Source of the DNA: Lepidonotus clava
Lineage: Eukaryota > Annelida > Polychaeta > Phyllodocida > Polynoidae
Direction of reading: 5' to 3'
Assembly: GCA_936440205.1 (NCBI GenBank)
Contig: OW387138.1
Span: 55,071,526-55,135,525, forward strand
DNA: 64,000 bases
The translations under genes and the position numbers were made by a program. Below are positions 33,307 to 45,099 of this stretch, piece after piece. A model generated the notes under the pieces. It had not been told where the DNA came from, ran no database searches, and saw nothing but the letters and a program-made list of their open reading frames with translations. Position 1 is the stretch's first letter. Each line of letters starts with the position of its first letter.

Positions 33307-36300
33307 ATGTCCCAGCAAGACTTTTTCAATTCCACCGCGGACCTTGGTTCGGCTATATGCCAGGGGATGCTGACCGACCAGGACATGCAATTGGATGGGT
33401 CCTTCCTTCACTCTAATCCGCCACAACCAAACCTGACCAGCAGCCCCATGCTGGGTACTTCCAGGGCCATGTCGATGGCCAGCACATCCGAGATCAACTT
33501 GGGGCTGCATCTGGAAACCTCCGTTGCTTCTGAGCCTGGTACCGATGTATCATTCCAGCAGGCCCCTTTCCCCAGCAGCCAGCCGACCGGTGGATCTACA
33601 GGCAGCGGTCTGCCGACCAGGACCTCCAGCAGCCAGCCCACTTTTGCTTCCACCAGCGGACCTCAATTCTTTAATAGGGCGACTGTTGAAGCAATGATAA
33701 AGAACGCCTACAAGGAAGACGAAGAGAGGACCAGAGAGTCCATGCGGGGGGTGATCGACAATTCCGTGGCTCTTGCCGTGGCTCGGCTAGCCAACGTCCC
33801 CGCACCAGCACCCGGCCGTACCCCGCCGCCCCGGACGATTTTTGAAGTCAGCGTGAGTATACAGTCGGCCCTTTCTCCTTCTACTTTTAATTTAGCTGGT
33901 CACCTATTAAAAAAACCCTCCATGTTTCAAGGTTTTCAAGTTAGCATAATTGAAGTAGTACCGTCGAAGAGTGTATATTCATGTTCAAAAAATACGATCT
34001 GATACTATTTGATCTCTACTAATTTACACCAACAAAGGTAAACTAATGAAGGGTCATGAGTACAATCAAAGAGTTTTATGTCATCTGTCCGTGCATGCCC
34101 ACCTTGTTTAGATACTTTGCAAGTGGAAATACTGGGTAACACTAGATATTTATTCCAGCGTGAGGTCCGTGCTATCCACAAGGCCCAGTCGTCTGAAGAC
34201 CCCACCATGAAGTTCGACCTCTCAGATGGGTGGGTTTTATTTTCCGTGGTGGTTTAATAGTGTTTTTTTTCACCTCCATATGAACTTAAATTTTCTTGTT
34301 TTTTTGGTGAAATACAGACCAAATAACTCGTCCCCCGGCCCTAAACACCCCGAACCAGGTGGCAATATATATCAACTCACTAATTGTGACATGCTCTTCC
34401 AGTCTCATGGCCTTATATATTGAATTGAGGTTATGTATATATTTAGGAGTCCAGGACTGACGGACCTATGTCGATATATATATTCCAATAAGCACTAATT
34501 TTACATCTGTGTGAACATGCTAAGGTCAGATAGAGTCAATCACAATTCAGATTTATATTGTGTGTTGAAATTAATTTCCACATAACGTGCCCTTTTCAGT
34601 GCGAGGTTTACCGACCCCCACAACCAGGCAGTGGCTGAACGCATAGTCACTGATGTGCAGGTGGGCTATTCAAATTTCAGCTGGGCAGACATCATGAGTA
34701 AGTATTGAAGCCGCTAACAAAGCTACATTTTATTATTAGTGTATTTTTCACGTCCAAGTAGTTTCCAGAGTTTAGACTATCAAAGCCATTGAACCTTTCC
34801 CTGAACATATAAAGCCTTCTTGTCATGTTATAACAGTGTTGTATTTTTATCTTCTTTTCAGTCTCCTGCAAGGCATACCATCGCACCCAGTATACGAAGG
34901 CACGCACCGAGCGCAAGGGACTGACTCGTACCAAGAATAAGAAGACTCTTATGCGCCATCATCGCAGTGAGGTTGGTTTCGTTAAGACTGGTTAAAAATG
35001 TCCCACGTTGAAATGGAATTGGTTGTTATCTTCACTACATGTAGACCAGTAGTACATGTCCTTCTGGCGAGTAGAAAGTGGGGACAATTAAAGGGTCGAA
35101 TATACTATGTAAAATTACCCGAAAATTTATGATCTACAATCCATTAACGCGGGTAAATTATTCGTTTTCAGAAAATGAAACGACGAGTGGCCACCCTGGA
35201 GCTAACCGACTGGAACGAGGAAAAGCGCGAACGGGTGAAGAAGGTGTTGACGGTGGATTACACCAGCGGGGAGGACCGCGACCCCACCGACGAGGAAAAG
35301 ACCCGCGTCATGGTGCCTTTCGTGTGGGAGAGCCCAGAGCTGACGCAGGTGAAAGCCGAGCTGGACCTCCTCGACAAAAAGCACGCCAAGGACCGGGGGC
35401 TGGGAGTACGGATGCCCACCGACTGCGTTTTGTTTCCAGGTGCAGCCTCCACTGGAGCGTGACTTCTGACCTTTGTTTGCAGAAGGGACTATATGGTCGT
35501 ATTTTTGAGGATTTGCTGTTCCTTAATTACCCGTTATGGTTGTCATATTTGTAAGGTTTTGTAAGGAGGTTATAAAATTTGTATAATATGGTTTTGCAAG
35601 TTACTATATGGCCATGTCTTTATTAGTCTGTTGTTGCATCGAATTTTAAATATATAAGCTTAAGGTTCCGCTTCTCTTAATTAAGTTAGGAGAATAGCAA
35701 ATGACTTTATTCCAGACCCACAGGCCGAAAAAAAACAACAATACTGCTATGTAAACAGAATGCAATTTCTACAGATTAAAAATAATTTATTGTAGGGCAA
35801 TCACAGGGACAATTCTAGCACCAACTATATATATTTCAAGTCGTAAAAGGTTTGTCGCGCATCCAAAAAAAAGGAAGGAACATGGCCTTCAGTTGCAGAC
35901 CAGCTGCTAACCCCAGAGTACAAAAAAATTCACGATAGACCGTTAAAATGTTACATACGTTAATAAACCCGTCAGGCAGAATATCTGCAAGGACACCATG
36001 TGTTCCATTAGGCTTAAACGGGTTGGAACTCATAGAACTTTCCAGTTATATGGAGTACAAAATCAAGTTGATATACAGATCAGGCAAAACATAGATAATA
36101 CCGGCTAGAATATTTACAACTCCAGTATATGAGTGAGTTTAAAAGTACTAGGCTCATATAAGTTGTGCGTTATCTAAGTTCCGTGCTAGTGTTCAAGCCA
36201 ATCTAGTTCATATACCAACATTATGATTGGAAGATTCAATATAGACAATTGCAGGTTGCAGAAGGCAAATTTGACGGTGTACGTGGCCCTTCAGCTGGTT

Positions 36301-37017
36301 GGCTGGTGTAGAGGGGGTACGGTTTGGGTCCAGACATGTACACTATAGCTAGTCTCTGGATGTGCAGCTGCACATCTCCGGGTCAGCCACACCTTAATTG
36401 CTGTCAGCGCATTTATTGCACGAAGGTAGTATTTAAACCCGTCAGACCATCAGACTGGTTAAGTCAGCCACAGGTCAGCCGCAGCTTCTGGTCCACGCCA
36501 CAGGGACCGTCCAGTCAGGAATGAAGCTGTGTGTAGTGGCATGGCTGGGCACTGGTAGATGAGTGAGCTGGAAATGTGTGCCTCCGGAAAGCCGCACCAG
36601 CCTGATGTGATACTATCGGCGCGGGTTACATGAACCAATTGCAAAGCACAGTGTTACTGAAATTGTATATGTCGTTTAACCTATCGCCCGGCTAGTGGCG
36701 CGACTCTCACAAACCCAGAATGCATAATATTCTGTGCCTGATCGACCTTACTTTTTGACTAACTAGTAGTATCTGTCCTGACATATTACTGTCAAGTGAA
36801 AATGTAAAATGTACATGTAAATATTATATTTCAAGATTAGAAGTTTCCTACTTAGTTTTAAGTATTCCAATTTATTGTGGTCTAGATGCGCACCAAGCGG
36901 TCGGAGACCACGGACCCCAAAAACTTAAACCCCCGAGCCGGCGCGCCTAAATGGTCCGTGCGCCAGCCTCCCCCGACCAACCCTGTAGTCGCGGATCCGG
37001 AACTAGGAGACTTGTAA
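33307..37017 (+). CDS. C14orf93-like protein, six exons, 396 aa
   Basis: Exons are 33307-33852, 34159-34229, 34600-34697, 34862-34971, 35172-35405 and 36886-37017. Every junction is GT-AG and in phase, and the total is exactly 397 codons including stop. Residues 1-140 are Ser/Pro/Thr-rich and disordered. A charged helix (EAMIKNAYKEDEERTRESM) follows, then a Pro-rich linker. The C-terminal half has FTDPHNQAVAERIVTDV, SWADIM, a very basic Arg/Lys segment, then SGEDRDPTDEE and a short Pro-rich tail. This order resembles the C-terminal region of vertebrate C14orf93 and its many invertebrate relatives; that match is from memory. The basic segment suggests nucleic-acid binding. The long last intron holds a copy of repeat A. 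Exon 5 can also read on to a stop at 35461, an alternative end. Confidence 0.65.
35655..36785. repeat. Interspersed repeat 'A', copy 2, inside an intron
   Basis: About 1.13 kb, collinear with the repeat at 29467-31775 but without the LINE insertion. It starts near GTTAGGAGAATAGCAAATGA and ends near CTAACTAGTAGTATCTGTCC. It lies wholly in the last intron of the C14orf93-like gene. Confidence 0.85.
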
Positions 37018-37116
37018 TAGCATTAACATCCGGAGTAGTCTTGTAATAGCATTAAGCAACTTTCGATTTTATGTTATTTAAGTTTGTAATATATATATGT
37101 CATGTTGGCTTAACTT

Positions 37117-37122
37117 AATAAA
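37117..37122 (+). terminator. Polyadenylation signal of the C14orf93-like gene
   Basis: AATAAA 100 bp after the stop codon at 37015-37017. Confidence 0.6.
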
Positions 37123-37129
37123 TCATATA

Positions 37130-38540
37130 AAGAACAACACTCCCGAGTTTGCTTTGGTGTACGTACCTTCAACACGATAAACGTTCCCTCCATGCATTAG
37201 TATGTTCTAATCGATATCATGTACTTAAAATTTTAGGCTGTCACCTATTATATTAAGGGAAATATCATTGTTTAAAAAATAATTGCTCTTTACCTTTTCC
37301 TACATTTTATCTCATTCAGAAAATAAAGTTCAACATAACAGTAAATAGAGAAAAATCCATCCTTTCATTTGATGTATATCACATTTTTAAATTGGATGAA
37401 TAGTTATTGATACGTATACCCATGGAGACTAAAACATACCTAACCATGCACGGCTAGCAACTGTTGTGGTGTTATCTTGAAATCCTTATCTTAACTCAAG
37501 TTATCCATACCCGACATCTACCTTATGGTACTAGTTAAATATTGTGAGCTACATGCGCTACCCTTCCTGCTGTGTTTCTAAGACTAATAGGCACCATTTT
37601 CGAGTTAATGTATTAGTACATAGTCTTATGCATGCTTTAGTACACGTCTTAACTCTGGTATTCATGGTTTGGTGGCAGGCCTGTACTCGACGTTTTCCCC
37701 AGGCCCTTACAGCCGGCTGTAATGACCAGCTGTAATTCTGATCGAACTGCTAAAGGTCGTCAAACTTATTGAAATATACAGCAAAAGTATTTATGAATTA
37801 AATTACTGACCAGCTATCGTATGACTGGGACGGAAAGAGCCGGCTATAATTATGCGCTGGGGAGAACCCTGTTGACAGTGTATGTACATGTGGGACTTGA
37901 CACGAGATAAGGAGACTCTCCCTCAACTTCCCGTCTCGACTTCCCGTCCATGAGGCCTTGAACACTCGTCCTTCCTTCCCGACATCAGGCTTCTTTGATG
38001 CGTCCGAAACCATCGTACGGTTAGATTAAACACCTCATTAAACGGGGTAGCCCGGAATTAGTTGTACTAATCATGCATATGGTTAGTGCGAATGCAAGGA
38101 GAAAAAGTTCAGTTCCTTACTCTTATGGAGAAATGATGACCCTGACGTTGGTGCAGTGCTTCGCATCAAGGCCTAGGGTCGCAGTCCAGTCCTGCTGGGG
38201 TGGGGTCGCCTACAGCTGTAGCCTACAGCATGCCTTTTGGAATCGGCAGAGGAGTTGTGGATCAGCTGGGCAGTCTCTGCAAAAGGTCGGTCTGTCCGGA
38301 TCCGCTTCTTCTAGGCACAGCTGTCGAAAACAGGATTAGAACAAACTAAAAATTGGAGGATGCCATAAATAGGCATTCCAGATATTGTTATTGTACAGAT
38401 ACTTTCTACCGAAAAGCAAAACTGTATCTACTTGCTAGATCTCATGGGAGGTCTCTTGTTGTTCTTTGCCTTCAATCTAAGTAGTCGAGAAGTTACCCTC
38501 ACCTGTAATTGATGTGCCTGATGTTGCTGCAGTGTTGGGG
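37130..38540. other. No gene seen
   Basis: AT-rich intergenic DNA. A stretch at about 38215-38345 (TTGTGGATCAGCTGG, TAGGCACAGCTGTCG, AAACAGGATTAGAA) is a diverged relative of the 97-bp tandem repeat that follows. Confidence 0.5.
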
Positions 38541-38547
38541 TGGCGAG

Positions 38548-38741
38548 GCGTAGTCTTCTTAGGATACCGCGTTGGAATCAACAGGGGCGTTGTGGATCAG
38601 CTTGTAAAGGATCAGTAAAACGACAGTCCTTCCGCTTCTCCTAGGCGTAGTCTTCTTAGGATACCGCGTTTGAATCAAGAGGGGAGTCGTGGAATGGCTT
38701 GTGAACGGATCACTAAAACGACAGTCCTTCTGCTCCTCTTA
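38548..38741. repeat. Tandem repeat, two units of 97 bp
   Basis: GCGTAGTCTTCTTAGGATAC starts at 38548 and again at 38645. An older partial unit lies near 38215-38345. Confidence 0.85.
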
Positions 38742-38799
38742 GGCACACAGCTGTTGGCAAACAGGATTAGAATAAATTAATACTTTGAATATGCGGTAA

Positions 38800-39640
38800 A
38801 TTTGCATCCATATGATTATAAAGCCCAGCCCAGCCCAGACGCACAGAGCCCAGCCCCAACAATATTTCTAACTATATAGCTACCCAGTTCAAAATCTGTC
38901 AGGCCCGCCCGCAACTGGTGATAACTGACCTGTATACCTGTATGTCCTATGAGAGACCGAAGAAGTTTTTTGACTGACAAGGTCCGAAAAATACATAGCC
39001 TTTTTCCAAAATTGTTCTACAATTCAGCCCTGGCCCTCATAAGATGGTGTTATCACACATAATTTGTTTAGAATGATCCCCGAATGGTTAATCATATGTA
39101 CCTACACAATTCAAGTTACATGAGGTGAATTCAATGTGGAGCATGCTCTGCAAATAAACAGTTAGCTCACAGCCTATGCTCGGGGAGCCTTGGTACTTGG
39201 CCCAGGGTTTCTATGTGCCGCTACAAAGTGGATGTCTGATTAATGTTTTTTTTAGAATCCCTGGGCATGAAGTGTGGGACTTAGTGCTGAGATTCTTGCT
39301 TATATATATTCCCAAAGCTCCCTACAGATGGACAGTGTAAGGTCAGTTGAAAAAGTAATGTGAACGCAACAAATCAGGTTCTGCAACAACAAAATTTAAA
39401 AATTAGACCATTTGGGTAACGGAACTCCTTATAAGCCTATGGGTTGAGTTACCGTGAGGATAGAGTACTAGGTGCAGTAGATGCAGGCGTGCAGAGGAAG
39501 TAGTACTACTAGATGTTCGATGGCCGACTTCTGTAGAAGCTGGCGGCTCGGGGGGCCGGGTGTTTTTGTTCTTACTATTTTGACTAGCGACCCCCTAAGT
39601 ACTGGTAAAACCCACCTGATTTCCCACAACCCCTTGTAAA
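38800..39640. other. No gene seen
   Basis: Non-coding spacer with a short CCCAGCCCAG microsatellite near 38823. No domain or splice model was found. Confidence 0.5.
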
Positions 39641-39650
39641 TCAATTTTTC

Positions 39651-40018
39651 TTTTTGATCTGCAAACACACCATCTTTTGTATGACATGTACAGTATCACA
39701 TGTACAGACAGTTTTAGATATATCACAGACACTTGTAACCCGTTACGCACCGCTTATAACAATAGATTACCGACTTTTGTCAGACAGACAAAAATAGCAC
39801 AGACAGTTAACTACATTTACACTTATGCGTGTTTTTGATCTGCAAACACACCATCTTTTGTATGACATGTACAGTATCACATGTACAGACAGTTTTAGAT
39901 ATATCACAGACACTTGTAACCCGTTACGCACCGCTTATAACAATAGATTACCGACTTTTGTCGGACAGACAAAAATACCACAGACAGTTAAATACATTTA
40001 CACTTATGCGCGTTTGCA
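39651..40018. repeat. Tandem duplication, two units of 181 bp
   Basis: TTTTTGATCTGCAAACACAC at 39651 recurs at 39832. The two units differ at only a few positions through CACTTATGCG. Confidence 0.9.
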
Positions 40019-40119
40019 CAATTAATCACAGAGAGTTGAACACGTTGGCTGACAGCTTTGCTCTGATGTCGCTTCTAAGATCTGGCATATCGGCTTCAAA
40101 TGACTACATACTATGAGAG

Positions 40120-41325
40120 CCGGATATACAAGAGAGCATCAACTAGATTTTTTCTGCCCGACATTGTATGCAGGTGCTGACATTACATCACGTTGCTTTT
40201 CAGAACTACAGAAGTATTGGTCCTCATACATATTTAACACTTGAGTATAAAGAAAAGTATATACACTTGAAAGAGTATTAATATTACGACTCTAAAACAA
40301 TCAAGGGCCTGCATGTAACATTCCAAGAATCCTTAACCTGGCTTCCTGCCCTAAGAAACAAACTATTTGCCCCAAATACACACACATAACCCCCTCATAA
40401 CCCCAGTGATTAAAAATGTGAAATCAGATTAAAATCTGAAAACTTACATCCCTGAATTAAAAGTGACCGTCTTTAGGAAAGCCCTTGGATATATATAAAA
40501 ACTGATTGGCATTAGTTTTTTTTGGTTGTTTTTGTCAATTAAGCATCTAGGGATAGGATTTCGTATCGAAGTAGGGAGAAGAGAATGACACTTATGGCTG
40601 AAATCGTAAAGAATATCAAATACAAAGTAAATTACGAAGAAATATTATATGAACGTTTTGAATATAAAATGAGTTCCGAGGAAATATTGATTTAATGACA
40701 ATGAAATTTGGGGCCGAAATAGTTAAGGAGTTTTGAAAATAAATTGAACTACAAGGAAATATTCTGTTAATTTTTGGAACATAAAATGACTCGAACTCCT
40801 GAGGAAATTTAAATTTAATGAATTTGGAATAATCCCAGTTTTGCAAGAGAGAAGGCATACAATCCAGCTTAACTCCCTGCTAAGGAACGAATTCCCAACC
40901 CCAGTTGGAAACGAACATTTCCAGGATATATATACATAAATAACTTTAACTATATTCACTCTGTACAGATTCAGGCATGCCAGTCACTAAATGTAATTTC
41001 CGTGGAAAATCCAAAAATCCCTTAAAAATGCATTTAAACCACAATTTTAAAGAAGAAGTTGATCAATTATATCATGGAAAAGAGGCAAATAACTTATTCC
41101 TTTTAGAAAAAGGCAGAAAATCACCAAAAAGTATTGACCAATTTTTTATTTTTGTCACCAAAATCTTATCATGTCCCCTACCCCCACTATAAAAAAATAT
41201 TTTTCTCCTCAGATTTGGACATATCTGAAAAATGACCCAAAATATTTCAAAAACCGCGGAATTCCGCGGATCCGCGGAAGTCTGGCATGCCTGAGATTTA
41301 TGATAATTCCTGATAATTAATAAAT
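40120..41325. other. No gene seen
   Basis: AT-rich DNA. The motif GGAATTCCGCGGATCCGCGG near 41258-41280 is a local inverted, CpG-rich patch. No gene was found. Confidence 0.45.
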
Positions 41326-41330
41326 AATCA

Positions 41331-41570
41331 AAATAAATTACAAAGGAATCAATGCCTAATCAACTTGGTAAAAATCACATAATTATTGCTAAATAAATTA
41401 CAAAGGAATCAATGCCTAATCAACTTGCTAAAAATCACATAATTATTGCTAAATAAATTACAAAGAAATTATTGCCTAATCAACTTGCTAAAAATCACAT
41501 AATTATTGCTAAATAAATTACAAAGAAATTATTGCCTAATCAACTTGCTAAAAATCACATGTAATTATTG
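41331..41570. repeat. Tandem repeat, four units of 60 bp
   Basis: The unit contains AAATAAATTACAAAG and ATGCCTAATCAACTT or TTGCCTAATCAACTT. Four copies sit exactly 60 bp apart. It lies just past the stop codon of the exon-duplicated gene. Confidence 0.95.
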
Positions 41571-41621
41571 CTCATCATGATCGATTAGTTCAGTATTAGT
41601 TATGATTGCGGGGGTGATTTG

Positions 41622-44105
41622 TTACTGTGGTGGTTGCTGTGGTGGTTGTTTGGGTGCTTGTGGAGGTGTCACCACCCCGTTTACCCCGGCCCCCGACCAC
41701 CTCACCAGGGCGCTATCATGGCCCGGGGGCACGGACACTAGGCTGTGCAGGAAACAGAGGTAACTCGTAATCAACATGTAACGTGTAATCATAGTAACAG
41801 TAACATGTAAAAAGGCTGGGATGCATGCGTGATAAACGGAGAACATGTTTGTGACAAGCAATTGCTAGTGTCCATTGGTCTAATGTAATGTGAAAGGTCG
41901 ATTAGTAGATCTAGACAATTCAAATTTTTTTAAACATAAGTGAAGTAGAAAGTTGGTTTACTTACTACAGAGGACCTAAACCAGGGGGGAACAGCACCAG
42001 TCTGGTGCCGGCCTGGGCGTCTATCTGGAGCTGCGCATGCTGGGGTGGTTGCAGAGGTACCCCGCCGGCCCCCGCACACCTCACCAGGGCGCTTGCGTGA
42101 CCCTCGGGGACGGGCACTAGGCTGTGCAGGAAACAGAGGTAACTCGTCATGAACACCTAATTATAATGTGTAAGCATTGTGACGGTAACATGTAAAAGGG
42201 CTGGGATGCGTGCTTGCCTAGTGCAAACATGGGGTGAAAAGCAAGCATCCGGAAGTCTAATCTAAAAGGTAGATTACTAAATCTAGACTATTCAGATTTT
42301 TTGAATTTTTTCAAACTTACGTGAAGTAAAAAGGCGGTTTACTTACAAGAGTGGCCCGTCCCCAGGGGGGACCAGCACCAACCTGGTGCCGGCCGGGGCC
42401 TCTACGAGGACAAGTTGTTGTGGTCTGGTGTGCAGAAAAGATAAGGTGGACACATGTATCAGTAGCGGATATAGTGGGGCGGGGGGGGGGAGGTAATTCA
42501 GCAGCAGGCGTGAAACCCCCCCCTATTATTTGACAAAAATAGATTTTCAGGGAGACCCGGCGGGGGATTAATGACGCTGCGTGGTGGTAAATTAGCAACA
42601 ACAATTATAATATCGATGTGATTAGTGAGCTAAATAAAAACATTGTTGACCTTTAATCTCCAAAAAATCAACATGTACTCTTTGCCATGGTCTTATGACC
42701 CAGGGCCATAATAATAAAGTAGTAGTTTTAGGAACCTGAAAAGCTGTGATACATGCACTACAACCCTTTACGTAATCCTCAATGTCTGAATCCAAGTATG
42801 GCCACCACACATAAGATCTTGCCAACGCTTTGATTCTACACATGCCAGGGCGGCTAAAATGCAACTCTTCAAGAATTTCTTTTCTGAGTTTTTAAGGAAC
42901 AATAACTCTTCTGCCCCATAACAGGCAACCATGCTCAATGGATAACTCTTGACTTCTACTCCAGTACGGTTGAACAGACTCATCTTTACATTCATTGGAA
43001 CAACCATTTAATGTATGGTCCTTCTGAACACATTTTGCTATCTGTTTTGCAATAACATGCAAAGAGTCTACGTATGTATGAAAAATATAATTTTCATCTA
43101 TGTACATGTCTATACAAGCCCTCTGTTCTACCGGTAGTCTACTCAATGAATCTGAATTCGCATTTTCACCTGATGATCTATACCGAATATTGTACTGATA
43201 TCAGGTTAAAATTAGCGCCCATCTAGTAATTCTGGCTGCTGCTAATGAAGGAATACCTGTCTTAGGCCCAAAAAATCCAGTTAATGGCTGATGATCTGTT
43301 ATGAGCGTAAAAGGCTTACCATAAAGATACAAGTGAAATGTCTTTATCCCCGAAATAATGGCTAAACCCTCCTTTTCAATTTGGGCATAATTCCATTTCA
43401 GCCGTACCTCGGAATCGTCCTTCGCAGCTGGTTTTTTTTTTACCAGTGTCTGTTGGCAGTGCACCCCCATGACCCCAATAAAGCAAAATAAGAGAAAAAA
43501 GAGGGAACAAGTGATCAACCCCAACCCTTAAGCACTGTGTGTATGGGGACAGCGGCGAGGGCTTGTACCCGACCTAGATGCCGAGGCGCACGTGGGGCTA
43601 AAAATAGGAGACGTCGGGTCAGGCCTATTAAAACCAACTTGGCCGGTCACGCTGGCCGCCCCAGAACGCCCTGCGTGGTTCCTTTTATTAGTTCACTACC
43701 GGTCTTACACTTTCTCTCTCTCCGCGGTTCTAGCGTAATACACCACACACTCCTGATGTAAAAGGATACGCATCATCGTTCTAAAAAGCACGAAGAAAGG
43801 GTCTAATTTTGCAAAATTCGCATGTCCTTGTTTCTAGAAATAAGGGTACTTTCCCCACCCAAATGTCCGTTGTATGGAAAAAAAGGTCCTTTTTCCCTGG
43901 CAAATATGTAATTTCGCGAAAAAAGGGTAATTTTTAGCCACAAAAAGTCAGCGCTTTTTGAAAAAAGGGGTCCTTTTAGGAGACAAAAGTCTGTGGAAAG
44001 GGGGTACTTTCTGTTTTGTAGAACGATGATACGTCCTACCTTTGTATTTGAGTGGACAGACCCAGGCCTGCCAACCTGCAACCTCCAAAAATCGGGACCC
44101 CCCCC

Positions 44106-44137
<32 letters not shown>

Positions 44138-44508
44138 AATTCACGAAAGGAATCGATTACAACATTAATGCAATTTTTTAGGTCAACAGGGTGGGAAAAT
44201 GGGGATATCGATTGTGCCGGGAAAATCGGGACACTTGGCAGACCGGGGTCTGGGTCTGGAGACGTGGAGTTACTGCTTGGCGTCTGTTTTCCCCAAATCG
44301 CCGGCGTCACATTTATAAAAAATGTCACCTTTCTTACGATCGAAATTAGTATTTGATCACGTTCCGAGGTGGAGTTAGTGATCCTAGTGGTGCTCTGTAT
44401 CCTATTCCATCCTAAGATGTACAAACATGGGGGTGACCATGACTATAAATGTTTGAAATGTGTTATTGAAATAGAGAGGTTTCATACTCACACGTTAGCT
44501 TCCGCCAT
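41622..44508 (-). CDS. Four-exon 123-aa protein built from duplicated exons
   Basis: The minus-strand model is exon 1 44492-44508 (MAEAN), exon 2 42347-42424, exon 3 41966-42121 and exon 4 41622-41742. All introns are GT-AG, all junctions fall after codon base 2, and the total is 124 codons with stop. The motif AGTRLVL(V/F)PPG..GPL occurs twice (exons 2 and 3). It is followed each time, in the next exon, by LV(P/S)VP.GH.SALVR and an AGAG turn. The flanking introns are also similar, so the unit arose by tandem exon duplication. The C-terminus is Pro/Gln-rich. Intron 1 (2 kb) holds a gypsy fragment and short TIR elements. The ATG context AAAATGGCGGAAG also fits a YY1 site, common at TATA-less promoters. 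No known family is recognised; it may be a small beta-rich repeat protein. Confidence 0.65.
42622..43524 (-). mobile_element. Ty3/gypsy pol fragment (fossil)
   Basis: On the minus strand, an RNase H piece (43201-43430; [21 protein letters not shown]) is followed by linker sequence. The integrase zinc-finger region comes next (42622-42864; [21 protein letters not shown], then [12 protein letters not shown]). This is the RNase H-integrase order of Ty3/gypsy pol. It is broken, with several breaks, and no LTRs were recognised. It sits in intron 1 of the exon-duplicated gene. Confidence 0.85.
44057..44258. mobile_element. Short TIR element (MITE-like) with poly(A/T) interior
   Basis: CAGACCCAGGCCTGCCAAC at 44057 is matched in inverse by CAGACCCAGACCCCGGTCTG ending at 44258. 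TCGGGAC lies just inside both ends. The interior has a long A-run (about 30). Length is about 200 bp and no target duplication is clear. Confidence 0.5.
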
Positions 44509-44620
44509 TTTGCAGTTGGAATCTGATCATGTGACCTGACGGTGGCTTAGGTCGAAGGGATCTGGAAACTAAATGAAGCTGTGGTGCTGTAGGGGCAAAG
44601 GACTGCGCTAATAATTTAGA
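44509..44620 (-). promoter_or_regulatory. TATA-less promoter of the exon-duplicated gene
   Basis: On the minus strand GGTCACATGATC (E-box/TFE-like) lies shortly upstream of a YY1-like AAAATGGCGG that overlaps the start codon at 44508. There is no TATA box. Confidence 0.4.
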
Positions 44621-44720
44621 TTGACGGGAAGAGATGATATATACAAAAAAAATGTCGCCCGCGTACCTGAATTTGATGACGTAGACGTGTTCTTCTCTCC
44701 ACTAAGAAAGTCTCCACTGC

Positions 44721-45074
44721 CAGAGGCGGATCCAGAGTTTCAAAAAGGGTATGGCGCATGCTGTCCTGGGCATTCGGCAGTGCGCAATTGCTTGCAATCG
44801 CGCATTATCGTCTATATTACTTAAATACCTATATATCACCATGTTAATCAAAATTTACTAATATTAAGGTCATATTTTGTTTAAAATGCCATTTCAATTT
44901 GTTAAGATAAATAAATATTAAAGGGTTCATTGCAAAAACATTTTCAAAAGCCTATTTTTTATTCAATTAGTTTATCTTTGGTATTCTTACAAATTGTCAA
45001 AAGAGAAGAATCGGAAAATAACAAAGTATTAATATATGTTAAAGCCTGCGCGCAACCCCCTAAATCCGCCACTG
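44721..45074. mobile_element. Short TIR element (hAT-like ends)
   Basis: The left end is CAGAGGCGGATCCAG; the right end reads CAGTGGCGGATTTAGGGG in inverse. About 354 bp, AT-rich and non-coding. No 8-bp duplication is seen. A related left end starts at 45086 (CAGGTGCGGACCCAGG). Confidence 0.45.
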
Positions 45075-45099
45075 ATTACAGTGTCCAGGTGCGGACCCA

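Noticed and set aside
38073-38339. 88-codon ORF overlapping the older 97-bp repeat unit
   Set aside because: The frame is not kept in the other repeat units.
38820-38850. CRISPR-like array in short direct repeats
   Set aside because: This is a CCCAGCCCAG microsatellite; no array with regular unique spacers exists in the window.
44042-44356. Lys-rich ORF through the A-run
   Set aside because: It is the translated poly(A) interior of a short TIR element.
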